Shown piece after piece: positions 25,642 to 34,735 of a stretch of DNA of 64,000 nucleotides. The stretch's first letter is position 1, and each line of letters opens with the position of its first letter. The DNA is taken from contig JANRMQ010000003.1 of the NCBI GenBank assembly GCA_040981125.1, positions 1 through 64,000 of the forward strand, in the 5' to 3' direction. The DNA comes from DASSBQ01 sp040981125. Its GTDB lineage: Bacteria; Nitrospirota; Nitrospiria; Nitrospirales; Nitrospiraceae. Below the pieces are notes generated by a model that ran no database searches, was not told where the DNA came from, and saw nothing but the letters and a program-made list of their open reading frames with translations. Both the position numbers and the translations under genes were made by a program.

Positions 25642-26244
25642 ATGAAAATCCTGACTGCGGAGTTTATCAAAAGTTGCCGGGCACCAGAACAGTTTCCCGC
25701 CGATCGGCTCTTGGAAGTCGCGTTTGTCGGCCGCTCGAACGTGGGCAAATCTTCGCTCATCAACTCGCTGCTGCACCGCAGAAGCCTGGCCAAGGTCAGT
25801 AAGACGCCGGGAAAGACCCAGGCGGTGAACTTTTTTCTCATCACCACCTCGGACCCGTCGGCGCCGCGGTTTTACCTGGTCGATCTGCCGGGGTATGGAT
25901 ATGCCAAGGTCGCCAAGTCGGTTCGGGCGGCATGGGCCCCATTGCTGGAAAAGTATGTGACGAAAAGCGCGAGGCTCCAAACCGTCGTGTTGCTGGTGGA
26001 GTCGAGGGTCATCGCGCCGCACGACATCATGACGGTTGAGTGGCTCCAAGCCATCGGGCGGCCGGTCATCCTGGCGGTCACGAAGGTGGATAAGTTGCGC
26101 GGGAACGAACGGCGAGGCGTCTTGGAGCGAGCGCGGTCGGCATTGGGCTTGGGGGTGGACATTCCAATCGTGCCCTATTCCGCCGAAACCCATGAGGGAC
26201 GAGACGCATTATGGGGGGCGATCCGCGCTCGGCTCAAAACTTGA
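25642..26244 (+). CDS. engB: ribosome biogenesis GTPase EngB (YihA/YsxC)
   Basis: A 200-residue single G-domain GTPase needed for 50S subunit assembly. Walker A/G1 is GRSNVGKS (residues 30-37). The switch region follows in KTPGKTQAVNFF, G3 in DLPGYGYAKV and G4 in TKVDKL. The length is normal. The 80 bases before it hold the divergent promoters of mtgA and engB. The stop lies 11 bases inside the 3' end of the convergent surA-like gene. Confidence 0.95.
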   Translation: MKILTAEFIKSCRAPEQFPADRLLEVAFVGRSNVGKSSLINSLLHRRSLAKVSKTPGKTQAVNFFLITTSDPSAPRFYLVDLPGYGYAKVAKSVRAAWAPLLEKYVTKSARLQTVVLLVESRVIAPHDIMTVEWLQAIGRPVILAVTKVDKLRGNERRGVLERARSALGLGVDIPIVPYSAETHEGRDALWGAIRARLKT

Positions 26245-27223
26245 TATCGATAAAGGCTTTATTCTTGAGATCGGCCATCCACGTTTGGTACTGATCTTCG
26301 CTTTTCTGCTGAAACACCAGCGATCTGATCTCCGCTTGAACTTCTTCATAGGGGCGGAACTGGCGGGGCTTCTTGTCATCCACGCGAATGATATGGAGGC
26401 CGTCCGGACCCTCGATAACATCGGTGATGCCGCCGATCGGTAAAGCAGTCAAGGCCTGTTCGATGGCCGGCAAGAGTTCTCCCTGTCGGACCAACCCCAA
26501 ACGTCCTCCCCGGGCCGCGTTCGGCCCTTCGGAGAAGCGAAGGGCCAAGTCTTCGAAATTATCGCCCTGTTTGAGGGCCGCGACGATGGCTTCGGCTCTC
26601 CCTCGGGCCGTGCCGATCTCGTCGGGATTTGCCGGCCGGACAAGGATTTGGCTCAATTGATATTCTTCCGGATAGGCGAACCGTTCTTGATGTTCCTGAT
26701 AATAGCGTCTCATATCGGAATCCGCGACCATGACGACGCTCCGCACCTCACGATCGACCACGCGGAGCAACAATAATTCTTCCCTGATCGTCGTGTGCGA
26801 GCCGGATCCCAGTCTCTTGTCCCCCTGCTTCTTGAGTTCTTCCACAGCTTGCGAGACTTCCTGATCGGTCACCTCGATGCCTTTGGTTTTCGCGGCTTGC
26901 AGTTGCAGCCGGCGTTCGATCATTTTGGTCAAGGCCACATATTCCGCGGCTTTGATCCGGCGTTCGAGATCGTTGCCTCGGTAGTGTTGTCGGATTCGCT
27001 CCTGCTCCGAAATGAGTTCGCGTTTGATCTCGGATAGCATGATCAGGTCGGAGTTTACGATCGCCACGATCCGGTCTTCGAGCTTGGCGTGAACCGCGGG
27101 GGGAGCCGGTAGAGCCGCCATGAGCCATAACAGCAACCCGGCGACGGCCCCATAGCGGGCGATGCCGGGCGAGGCGTCGGCTGAAGTGAATGGAGGACTC
27201 ATGGGACCAGCACGTGAAATCAT
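26234..27223 (-). CDS. surA: SurA-like peptidylprolyl isomerase
   Basis: A 329-residue periplasmic chaperone/PPIase. A signal peptide ends around PAVHAKLEDRIVAIVN. A SurA N-terminal helical domain follows (SEIKRELI to about residue 165). One parvulin domain is at roughly 180-285 (QLSQILVRP, FEDLALRFSEGPNAARGG, LGLVRQGELLP, GLHIIRVDDKK), and a short C-terminal helix ends the protein. Only one parvulin domain is present, unlike E. coli SurA with two. It is the last gene of the hldE2-mfd-ppiC-surA unit and should assist outer-membrane protein folding. An ATG at 27202 is an alternative start. Confidence 0.85.
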   Translation of the reverse strand: MISRAGPMSPPFTSADASPGIARYGAVAGLLLWLMAALPAPPAVHAKLEDRIVAIVNSDLIMLSEIKRELISEQERIRQHYRGNDLERRIKAAEYVALTKMIERRLQLQAAKTKGIEVTDQEVSQAVEELKKQGDKRLGSGSHTTIREELLLLRVVDREVRSVVMVADSDMRRYYQEHQERFAYPEEYQLSQILVRPANPDEIGTARGRAEAIVAALKQGDNFEDLALRFSEGPNAARGGRLGLVRQGELLPAIEQALTALPIGGITDVIEGPDGLHIIRVDDKKPRQFRPYEEVQAEIRSLVFQQKSEDQYQTWMADLKNKAFIDIKF

Positions 27224-27362
27224 GAAACCACGTCAAAACATCACGGCACGAATCGGAAGGAATTGTACACCAATCGGCCGGCTTCGTGCGGAAGTGATCT
27301 GCGGTGCGTAGAGCGGGGCGGCTCGAAAGAGACCACAGGGTGATGCGAGGAGGAACGGAGGC

Positions 27363-28283
27363 TCACGGGGTTGAATGAGTTTGGACCGTCTCTTCGGCGA
27401 CATAACGTGATGCGTCGGCGAGCCGGATTGTCGCTCCGGCTTTCAAATCGGAAAACATATCATCGAGCCGCCTGCGGCGCTTCTCGGCCAGAAGCTCCTG
27501 TCGCAGCCGTTCCCTGGTGGCCTGATCGGCTTGGAGGATTTCAGGCTCCAGCGGGCTCACTTTGATCAAATAATAGCCCCGGTCGGTCTTCATCGGCTCG
27601 CTGACGGCTCCCGGCCTCAGCGTCTGCACGACTTCATCCAGATCCGGTTCGACCACCCCTTTCCGGTAGGGACCGAGATCCCCTCCCTTGGCCCGGCTCT
27701 TCTCATCCACCGAATAGCGCATCGCGAACTTGGCGAAGTTGCCTCCCGCCTCGATCTGCCGCTTCAAGTCTTTCGCCGCATAGATGTTCGGCAGCACCAT
27801 GACCGAGACCTGCACTTTGGGATTGGCCAGCAGTTGATCGGCATGCTTTAAAAAATAGGCGTCCACTTCGTCCTTTGACACTTCGACTTTGGTCTTGATG
27901 CGGTCCTTCAGCACTTCATCCAGAATGAGTTGTTCCTTATAGCGCTGCGTCTTCTCCCGGATCTCGTCGGACTGATCGAGACCTTGCCTGCGGGCTTCCT
28001 GCATCAGCAATTCGCGCATGATCAGTTCATCCAGAAACCGCCGCTTGCCGCCCTCTTTGTCGTAGCGGGCGCGAGTCGCCTGTGAGAGTTCGTTCCAGCG
28101 CACGTCGAATTCCGGTTGGGTGATCGCGCGGCCGTTGATCATCGCCACAACCGGCTCTTCTTGCAGGGGTTCGGTGCAGCCGGCCGACAGCGCGGTGGAG
28201 GTGCATAACAAGGCGAGGATCAGCGAGAAGCCCGGACGGGGCGAACGACGGTCATTGTGGGTTTTCCTAAGTAGGCCGCTCAT
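27363..28283 (-). CDS. PpiC-type peptidylprolyl isomerase lipoprotein
   Basis: A 306-residue protein with a lipoprotein signal (LSAGC lipobox near residue 36). A SurA-like N-terminal domain (VVAMINGRAITQPEFD) and a parvulin domain (VSVMVLPNIY, FAKFAMRYSVDEKSRAKGG, DLGPYRKG, GYYLIKVSP) follow, with a charged helical tail. It probably works with the SurA-like protein downstream in envelope protein folding. Its ATG overlaps the mfd stop codon, so translation is likely coupled to mfd, which is an unusual pairing of repair and envelope functions. Confidence 0.85.
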   Translation of the reverse strand: MSGLLRKTHNDRRSPRPGFSLILALLCTSTALSAGCTEPLQEEPVVAMINGRAITQPEFDVRWNELSQATRARYDKEGGKRRFLDELIMRELLMQEARRQGLDQSDEIREKTQRYKEQLILDEVLKDRIKTKVEVSKDEVDAYFLKHADQLLANPKVQVSVMVLPNIYAAKDLKRQIEAGGNFAKFAMRYSVDEKSRAKGGDLGPYRKGVVEPDLDEVVQTLRPGAVSEPMKTDRGYYLIKVSPLEPEILQADQATRERLRQELLAEKRRRRLDDMFSDLKAGATIRLADASRYVAEETVQTHSTP

Positions 28284-31200
28284 ATTGAATTGGGTCTCGG
28301 AATTGATTCAGGAGGCCGTTTATTTGGACTTTCTTTTGGACTTTCTTTGGTGGTACCACAGACTTGGAGGGTTTGCAAGATTGCGTTGAGTTCCGGAAAG
28401 AGCAATCCCCAGTCTTCATGCGGTATCTGCACTTGGAATGAAAGCGGGGACAGAAACCGCAATCGTTTCTTGTATTGGTCCATGAGGTGGTGGACGGCCG
28501 CCTCGGGAATCTTCGCTTTAGGATCGAACGTAATCATGACGGCGTCCGGCTGCACGACGACGGAATGCAGCCGGAGTTGCTTGGCCAACAGACGGATCTG
28601 CATGACTTCGAACAGCCGCTCGACCGGTTCCGGCGGCTCGCCGTAACGGTCCTGCGCTTCGCCGTGCAGCAAGGCCAAATCGCCTAACTGCGTGCAGGAG
28701 GACAACCGCTTGTAGAGAGAGAGGCGTTGGTGGCTGTCGGCCACGTAGGTTTCCGGAATGAAGGCGGACACATTGAGCTGCAGCGTCGGGTCCGGCTCTT
28801 CTTCGACCAATTGTCCCTTCAACCTCTGCACCGCCTGCTCGACCATTTGCAGATAGAGGTCGAGGCCGATCGCGGCGATGTGTCCGGATTGCTGTCTCCC
28901 GAGCAGATTCCCCGCGCCGCGAATCTCCAGATCTGCGGCGGCGATGCGAAAGCCGGACCCCAGCTCGGTGAATTGTTGGATCGCGGTCAGCCGCTTCTGC
29001 GCATCCTCGGTGAGCTGCCCTTCATCGGGAATCAAAAAATAGGCGAAGGCCTGGTCGCCGCCCCGGCCGACACGGCCCCGTAGTTGATAGAGCTGCGCCA
29101 GTCCGAACATGTCGGCGCGATTGACGATAATGGTATTGGCGCTGGGCACATCGAGGCCGGATTGGATGATGGCGGAGGCGATGAGCACGTCGGCCTCGCG
29201 ATGAAAGAATTTGAGCATCACCGATTCCAGCAGCTTGGCGTCCATTTGGCCGTGGGCCATGACCATGCGCGCTTCCGGTACCAGTTCGTGCAGCCAGGCG
29301 CCGATGCGTTCCATGGTTTCGACGCGGTTGTGGACGAAATAGGTTTGGCCGCCCCGGCCGAGTTCGCGCAAGATCGCTTCCCGGATCACTTTGTCGTTGG
29401 ATCGGATGACCTGCGTGCGGATCGCGAGGCGCCCCGGCGGCGGCGTGTCGATGATAGAAAGGTCCCGGACGTTGGCCATCGCCATTTGGAGGGTCCGGGG
29501 AATGGGCGTCGCGGTCAACGTCAGCACGTCGACCTGCGTGCGCAGTTGTTTCAACCGTTCCTTATGCCGGACCCCGAACCATTGCTCCTCGTCGATGATT
29601 ACCAGGCCCAAATTGCGAAAGACCACATCCTTCTGCAGCAGGCGGTGGGTGCCGATCACGACATCGACCGCTCCGGACGCGGCGTCCTTCAGAATCGCCT
29701 TGGATTCCTTGGGAGACTGAAAGCGGGAGAGCAGCGCGACCTTGGTCGGAAAGGGCGCGAAGCGCTCGGCGAAGTTGTCGTAATGTTGGTGGGCGAGAAG
29801 GGTCGTGGGGACCAACACCGCGACCTGGCGATTCTCCTCGATCGCCTTAAACGCCGCGCGCATGGCGACTTCGGTTTTCCCGTAGCCGACATCCCCGCAG
29901 ACCAGCCGGTCCATCGGCCTGGTGGATTCCATGTCCCGCTTGATCTCCTCGATTGCCTTGCTTTGATCCGGCGTTTCCTCATACTCGAAGGCCGCTTCGA
30001 ACTCGTGGAGCATCGTACTGTCTTTGCCGTAGGACGATCGGTGGGCGAGTTCCCGATTCGCATACAAATCGACCAGCTCGTGCGCCATCTCCTCGATGTC
30101 TTTTTTGACGCGGGCCGTCGTCTTGGCCCAGCTCGTTCCGCCCAGCCGGTCCAAGCGCGGCACATGCGATTCCGCTCCGGTATAGCGCTGCACCTGGTTG
30201 AGACGGTCCAACGGCACGTACAGCTTATCGGTGCCGGCGAATTCCAGAATCAGAAAGTCGCTGTCGAAACCTTGAACCGACAGGCGCTGAAGTCCGCGAT
30301 ACTTGGCGATGCCGTGTTGAATATGGACGACGTAGTCGCCCAGGTTGAGATCTTCCAGCGAGGACAGAAACGTGGCGGTTTTGGATTTGGCCGGCGGCTT
30401 ATGGCGGGTGCCCTTGGCAAAGAGTTCCTCTTCGGTCAGGACGACCATGCGGAGATCCTGCGAGACAAACCCCGCCGAAAGATCTCCGCACAGAATAGAG
30501 TAGGGCGCCCGTTGCGACCCCGATTCGGTCCACGTCCCCGCTTGCCACCGCACGGCCGGCAAATCATGTTCCGAAAAGAGAGCGAGCAGCCGTCCGACCT
30601 GTCCTTGGCTGCGGGCGACAATGAAAACCGGGCCGTTGCCACGAAGTCGTTCCAGGATCTCCACGGTCTGAGTAAAGGTAATGCCCCGCAGACCCAGCCC
30701 GATCCCGGCCGGCGTCTGCGTTGGAACCGTCAGAATCGGTTGCCACGAATCATCCGGCGCAGTTACCGGTTCCAGCGCCACGGCGGGATTGTCCACGGTC
30801 TGCTCCAGGATCGTGTCCCAGGACACATACAGCTGATCGGGGGTCGGATAGGGATCGGACGCCGTGCGATCTTCGTGTCGCAGGTATCCCTCATTGATGC
30901 CGGCCCAACATTCCGCCGCCTCGTCCTTGAGCGCCGACGGCTGGTCCAGCGCCAGAACCGGTTGGTCCCTAAAATAATCGAGCAATGTATCCATATGGTG
31001 GTAGACCGACGGCGCGCGCCACTCGGCATCGGGAGCCAAGGGCTGAAGCGCATCAGAACTGCCTTCCGGCCGAATCAGCTCCCGGGCCGGGAGAAAGAAC
31101 GCTTCGCGGATGCGGTCCGTGGATTTCTGTGTCGCCGGGTCGAAAAATCGAAGGGATTCGACCGTGTCGCCCAAAAACTCGACGCGAAGAGGTTCCGAAT

Positions 31201-31789
31201 AGGCGGTCGAGAAAATATCGACAATGCCGCCTCTGATGCTGAATTGCCCGGGGATTTCGACGACGGTGCTGCGTTGATAGCCCAGCCGCAGCAGTCCCGA
31301 CACGAGTGCCTCCCGTTCAATAGAGGCAGCCGATCTCAGTTGGAATGTGGCGGAGCTGAACATATCGACCGGAATCATGCGTTGGATCACGGCCGGCACG
31401 GAGGTCACGAGCAGGGTGCGTTTCCCGTGACACAGCTGATGTAAAGTTCTCATGCGCCGGGCGATGAGTTCCACGTTCGGCGCGGTCGATTCGTAGGGCA
31501 AGGTTTCCCACTTGGGAAAAAAGACCAGCTGATGGGCGGGGATCCCGAACAGTTGATGGAAGAAGCGGAGATCGTCGTATAGCCGCTCGGCGGACTCATT
31601 CGTTCCGGTCAGGATCAGCCAGGACCGGCTTTCCAGCTCGCCTGCCCGTCGCGAGTGGGCCAGCAACGTGAGGGCCAATGAACCGGTCGATCCATGGATG
31701 CCGACAAGACAGGGTTTCTCGCCGCCTCGTTGGAGAGACTCCGATACAGGAGTCAACCATGTGGTCAAATATGAAGGGACAGCAGGCAC
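28280..31789 (-). CDS. mfd: transcription-repair coupling factor Mfd
   Basis: A 1169-residue protein of normal Mfd length. It removes RNA polymerase stalled at DNA lesions and recruits UvrABC. The UvrB-homology part is at the N-terminus (FFPKWETLPYE, FSIRGGIVDIFS). The RNA-polymerase-interacting domain starts at LNLGDYVVHIQHGIAKYRG. The RecG-like translocase follows with Walker A GDVGYGKTEVA, IIDEEQWFGV, TATPIPRTL, HGQM and QLRGRVGRG. It lies four bases after hldE2 and overlaps the ppiC-type gene. Confidence 0.96.
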   Translation of the reverse strand: MPAVPSYLTTWLTPVSESLQRGGEKPCLVGIHGSTGSLALTLLAHSRRAGELESRSWLILTGTNESAERLYDDLRFFHQLFGIPAHQLVFFPKWETLPYESTAPNVELIARRMRTLHQLCHGKRTLLVTSVPAVIQRMIPVDMFSSATFQLRSAASIEREALVSGLLRLGYQRSTVVEIPGQFSIRGGIVDIFSTAYSEPLRVEFLGDTVESLRFFDPATQKSTDRIREAFFLPARELIRPEGSSDALQPLAPDAEWRAPSVYHHMDTLLDYFRDQPVLALDQPSALKDEAAECWAGINEGYLRHEDRTASDPYPTPDQLYVSWDTILEQTVDNPAVALEPVTAPDDSWQPILTVPTQTPAGIGLGLRGITFTQTVEILERLRGNGPVFIVARSQGQVGRLLALFSEHDLPAVRWQAGTWTESGSQRAPYSILCGDLSAGFVSQDLRMVVLTEEELFAKGTRHKPPAKSKTATFLSSLEDLNLGDYVVHIQHGIAKYRGLQRLSVQGFDSDFLILEFAGTDKLYVPLDRLNQVQRYTGAESHVPRLDRLGGTSWAKTTARVKKDIEEMAHELVDLYANRELAHRSSYGKDSTMLHEFEAAFEYEETPDQSKAIEEIKRDMESTRPMDRLVCGDVGYGKTEVAMRAAFKAIEENRQVAVLVPTTLLAHQHYDNFAERFAPFPTKVALLSRFQSPKESKAILKDAASGAVDVVIGTHRLLQKDVVFRNLGLVIIDEEQWFGVRHKERLKQLRTQVDVLTLTATPIPRTLQMAMANVRDLSIIDTPPPGRLAIRTQVIRSNDKVIREAILRELGRGGQTYFVHNRVETMERIGAWLHELVPEARMVMAHGQMDAKLLESVMLKFFHREADVLIASAIIQSGLDVPSANTIIVNRADMFGLAQLYQLRGRVGRGGDQAFAYFLIPDEGQLTEDAQKRLTAIQQFTELGSGFRIAAADLEIRGAGNLLGRQQSGHIAAIGLDLYLQMVEQAVQRLKGQLVEEEPDPTLQLNVSAFIPETYVADSHQRLSLYKRLSSCTQLGDLALLHGEAQDRYGEPPEPVERLFEVMQIRLLAKQLRLHSVVVQPDAVMITFDPKAKIPEAAVHHLMDQYKKRLRFLSPLSFQVQIPHEDWGLLFPELNAILQTLQVCGTTKESPKESPNKRPPESIPRPNSI

Positions 31790-31793
31790 GGGA

Positions 31794-32294
31794 TTACGAT
31801 TTGGCGGTTCGTATCTTCTGAATGAGTGTTGTGGTCGAGATGCCCGGCACCAGAGGGATCGTGCGGACCGTCCCGCCCCTGGCCTCCACCGTGGCCCGGC
31901 CGATAATGCGATCCAACGGCCAATCGCCTCCTTTGACCAGCACGTCCGGTTGTAATTGGGTGATCAGGCCGGCGGGATCCGATTCCTCGAAGATGACCAC
32001 ATAATCAACGCAAGCCAGCGCGGCCACGACTTCAGCCCGTTGATGATCGGGGACGATCGGCCGATCGCCGCCTTTGTCGAGTGTCTTGACCGAGCCGTCG
32101 CTGTTCACGCCGACCACCAGGAGATTGCCCAACGCACGTGCGGCTTGCAAATAGCGAGTATGGCCGACATGCATGAGATCAAAACACCCGTTGGTGAAGA
32201 CGATTTTCTGTCCCCGTTGCCGGTGGTCTGCCAGCAACGATGCCAACACCTCTCTGGTTTTGATTTTATCCGCTGCGCCGGTCGAAATGTTCAT
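31794..32294 (-). CDS. rfaE2: D-glycero-beta-D-manno-heptose 1-phosphate adenylyltransferase
   Basis: A 166-residue nucleotidyltransferase equal to the C-terminal half of E. coli HldE. It converts heptose-1-phosphate and ATP to ADP-heptose for LPS core synthesis. The HxGH motif of the family is in FTNGCFDLMHVGHTRYL. GVNSDGSVKTLDKGG and a late ISTTTLIQKI also match. The kinase half is not in this window. The gmhA gene of the same pathway is about 3.5 kb away. Confidence 0.93.
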   Translation of the reverse strand: MNISTGAADKIKTREVLASLLADHRQRGQKIVFTNGCFDLMHVGHTRYLQAARALGNLLVVGVNSDGSVKTLDKGGDRPIVPDHQRAEVVAALACVDYVVIFEESDPAGLITQLQPDVLVKGGDWPLDRIIGRATVEARGGTVRTIPLVPGISTTTLIQKIRTAKS

Positions 32295-32412
32295 AGCTGC
32301 ATCTTATGAGGACGAGTCGTTCCGAATCAATGACCGCATAGGGCACTCCCTTCCCTTGCCTGACGCACGTAACGCGGCTACACTTTACCGGTATCGGGAA
32401 AATGGGAGGCCG

Positions 32413-32817
32413 ATGTCCAGCGCAACCGTCTTGATCGTCGACGATGATGCACATGTTCGGCAGAGCGTCAGGCTGATCCTCACCAAGGCCGGATACAGCG
32501 TCATTGAGGCCTGCGACGGGCAGGAGGCGATCGCCATGTTCGACAGTGGAGTCGAGTCGGTGCTCTCGGCCATCCTCGTGGACCTCCAGATGCCCTATGT
32601 CAACGGAGCGGAGGTGATTCAGTATCTTCAATCCCATTGCCCCACGGTGCCCTTCATCATCCTCACGGCCGACCGCGATTTTCTGCTGACCGAAATCCTG
32701 GCCAAGCAGGGCGTCTGCGACTATCTCATCAAACCGGTGGCTCGAGACAAACTGCTGGAGTCGGTCCGGGTGGCGGTGCGTCTGCATCAACTGCGGAAGC
32801 ATCAGCAACCGAGGTAA
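32413..32817 (+). CDS. single-domain response regulator
   Basis: A 134-residue CheY-like receiver with no output domain. The acidic pair is in VLIVDDD, the phospho-acceptor Asp is in AILVDLQMP, the Thr is in IILTADR and the Lys is in YLIKPVAR. No histidine kinase is nearby, so the partner is unknown. GGGAGG lies just before the ATG. The longer frame starting at 32173 crosses the divergent hldE2 gene and is rejected. Confidence 0.85.
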   Translation: MSSATVLIVDDDAHVRQSVRLILTKAGYSVIEACDGQEAIAMFDSGVESVLSAILVDLQMPYVNGAEVIQYLQSHCPTVPFIILTADRDFLLTEILAKQGVCDYLIKPVARDKLLESVRVAVRLHQLRKHQQPR

Positions 32818-32824
32818 GAGAGAT

Positions 32825-33988
32825 TCAGGAATCGTCCGACTTGTCGGGTAAGGCTCCCAGGCGGACCACGTTCATGCCGTGCTTGGCAATGAGGCGGTCC
32901 AGTGTCGCGATCGCTTTCTCTCGCTGCTGATCGAACAGGCTTTCCATAGCGGGGACCAGGTTAGTGAGGCCCAGTCCAACCAAGCGATACTGAAGCGGCG
33001 GAGCGAGCAACGAGCCTAAGGCCGCGCTGATGTGCGGCCACATGGCGGGATCATAATTCAACGGCGCGGGAAACTGCCGCTGCCTGGTGTGAATTTTGAA
33101 CCGGCTGTCCTTGAGCTTGATGGTAAAAGCGGCGCTGGCCAGACCCTGCACCCGCAGGTCGTGCGCCAATGACCCGAGAAAGCCCCGCAACACCTCCTCT
33201 AAAAATGTCCGGTCGGCGGTGTCGTGATCGAACGTCGTTTCGTGACTCATGCTCTTTGCCTCTCTGTCCGCCACCACCGGATCATGATCGATGCCGCGAG
33301 CGAGCTCTTGAAGCGCTGAAAGTCTGCCGCCGAAGAGATGTCGCAGGGGCGCGTCCAAGCGGGGGTCCAGCAGGTCCGCGATCAACTTGGCACCGATTCG
33401 ATCGAGCGCCTCCACGGATTTGGGGCCGATGCGGGGCATGGAGCGGACGGGAAACGGCCCCAGAAAAACGGCTTCTTGTCCGGGTGGAATGATCGCCAGT
33501 CCATCCGGCTTGTGTGCATCGGCGGCGATCTTGGCCACTGTCTTTCCCGTCGCGACGGCCGCCGTGCAAGTCAATCCCGTTGCTTGCCGGATCGCCTCTT
33601 TTAAGCTGCGGGCCAGTTGTTCCGGATCGGGCTGGTGTACCTGGAGATCGGTCGTATCCGCGTAGAATTCGTCGATGCTCGTCCATTCGGTAATTGGAAA
33701 GAGGCGAGCGGTTACCGCCTGCATCTGATGATGCAGCTTCGAATAAAGGGGCCGATCGGGTAGGACGAGCACGAGATCGGGACAGAGCCGCCGAGCCTCA
33801 ATGGTCGGCATGGCGGACCGGACGCCGAAACGGCGAGCGGCGTAACTGGCGGCCATGACGATGCCTCGTGGGGCCTGACCACCGACCGCCACGGGCTTTC
33901 CACCGAGTGAGGGATCGGCGACGATAGCGGCCGACGCGTACATGGCGTCGATATCGCCGAAGAGAATCTGTCGCGGCCAGCGAGGCAT
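32825..33988 (-). CDS. dinB: Y-family DNA polymerase (DNA polymerase IV-like)
   Basis: A 387-residue translesion polymerase. The metal-binding carboxylates are Asp12 in LFGDIDAMYAS and Asp106/Glu107 in TSIDEFYAD. The fingers motif AASYAARRFGVRS and the helix-hairpin-helix thumb (MPRIGPKSVEALDRIG) follow, and then the little-finger domain. The catalytic blocks differ slightly from the usual DMDAFFASVE and SIDEAYLD. No beta-clamp motif is obvious at the C-terminus. It lies 28 bases after the SprT-like gene, probably in one operon. Confidence 0.88.
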   Translation of the reverse strand: MPRWPRQILFGDIDAMYASAAIVADPSLGGKPVAVGGQAPRGIVMAASYAARRFGVRSAMPTIEARRLCPDLVLVLPDRPLYSKLHHQMQAVTARLFPITEWTSIDEFYADTTDLQVHQPDPEQLARSLKEAIRQATGLTCTAAVATGKTVAKIAADAHKPDGLAIIPPGQEAVFLGPFPVRSMPRIGPKSVEALDRIGAKLIADLLDPRLDAPLRHLFGGRLSALQELARGIDHDPVVADREAKSMSHETTFDHDTADRTFLEEVLRGFLGSLAHDLRVQGLASAAFTIKLKDSRFKIHTRQRQFPAPLNYDPAMWPHISAALGSLLAPPLQYRLVGLGLTNLVPAMESLFDQQREKAIATLDRLIAKHGMNVVRLGALPDKSDDS

Positions 33989-34016
33989 GGAAACAGGTCC
34001 AAGAGACCGAGCAACG

Positions 34017-34670
34017 TCAGAGTGGAAAATCCAAAGTCAATTGATGGAACGGCCTTGTCCGGCCTCGCTCCGGCTGCCGCTGCTGCGGCTTCGAAAGGAA
34101 ACGCTCCGCCTCCGGTTGTCTCACTTCCTTCAACGGGCCTCGGCAGGCGCCGCATTGGTGCCGGCGAGGTTGTATCGTCCGGCGTTGGCGCCGGTACAGA
34201 TAGCCGCATTGCTGGCAGCGCCAGACATAGCGGGTGAACGAGTCGACTTCCTTGTTCAGTGAATGGTACACGGTGATTCCCAGCCCGTCTTGATTCATGC
34301 GGCGCATCATCCGCCGGAACTCGGCGCCGTGATTCGGCCGCCGTTTGAGGATATCGTACTGCCATTGGTGGATCATTTCATGCGCGAGCGTGCTGATCAC
34401 TTCTCTATCCCCGGTCGGGCGGCTCTCGTATAGCTTTCTGAACAGCGGCAGGGAGAGGCGAATGACGCGGCGAATCTGATGATTCGGCTCTTCGCCGGGC
34501 ACGCGCGCGCGTGGACCGGTGCGGCTGAAAAAGACTCCCATCGAAGCGGTCAGCCGGGGACTCCAGAGAATCGGGATGGAAGGAAGCGCATGGTGAAAGT
34601 ACCGCCCGTTAAGGTCCGTCCATGTGGTCTGGAGGTATTCGGGTGTGAGATGTGCAGTCGGCTTGTTCAT
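34017..34670 (-). CDS. SprT-like zinc metalloprotease-domain protein
   Basis: A 217-residue protein with the SprT-like core. HEMIHQ (His97, Glu98, His101) sits in the helix STLAHEMIHQWQYD, with a later His-rich region, and a zinc ribbon is formed by Cys152/155 and Cys173/176. The family is related to Spartan, which degrades DNA-protein crosslinks. The pairing with a translesion polymerase directly downstream is notable because eukaryotic Spartan also works with translesion synthesis. A repair role is inferred, not shown. Confidence 0.8.
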   Translation of the reverse strand: MNKPTAHLTPEYLQTTWTDLNGRYFHHALPSIPILWSPRLTASMGVFFSRTGPRARVPGEEPNHQIRRVIRLSLPLFRKLYESRPTGDREVISTLAHEMIHQWQYDILKRRPNHGAEFRRMMRRMNQDGLGITVYHSLNKEVDSFTRYVWRCQQCGYLYRRQRRTIQPRRHQCGACRGPLKEVRQPEAERFLSKPQQRQPERGRTRPFHQLTLDFPL

Positions 34671-34735
34671 GATGAGAACATGCTTTCTGAGCTTACCGGA
34701 ACGATTGAGCAGACTGAAGGCGGCGGCTCCAGCAT

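Noticed and set aside
29084..31444. A 786-codon open frame antisense to mfd
   Set aside because: Same reason: no motifs, biased composition, fully inside a certain gene.
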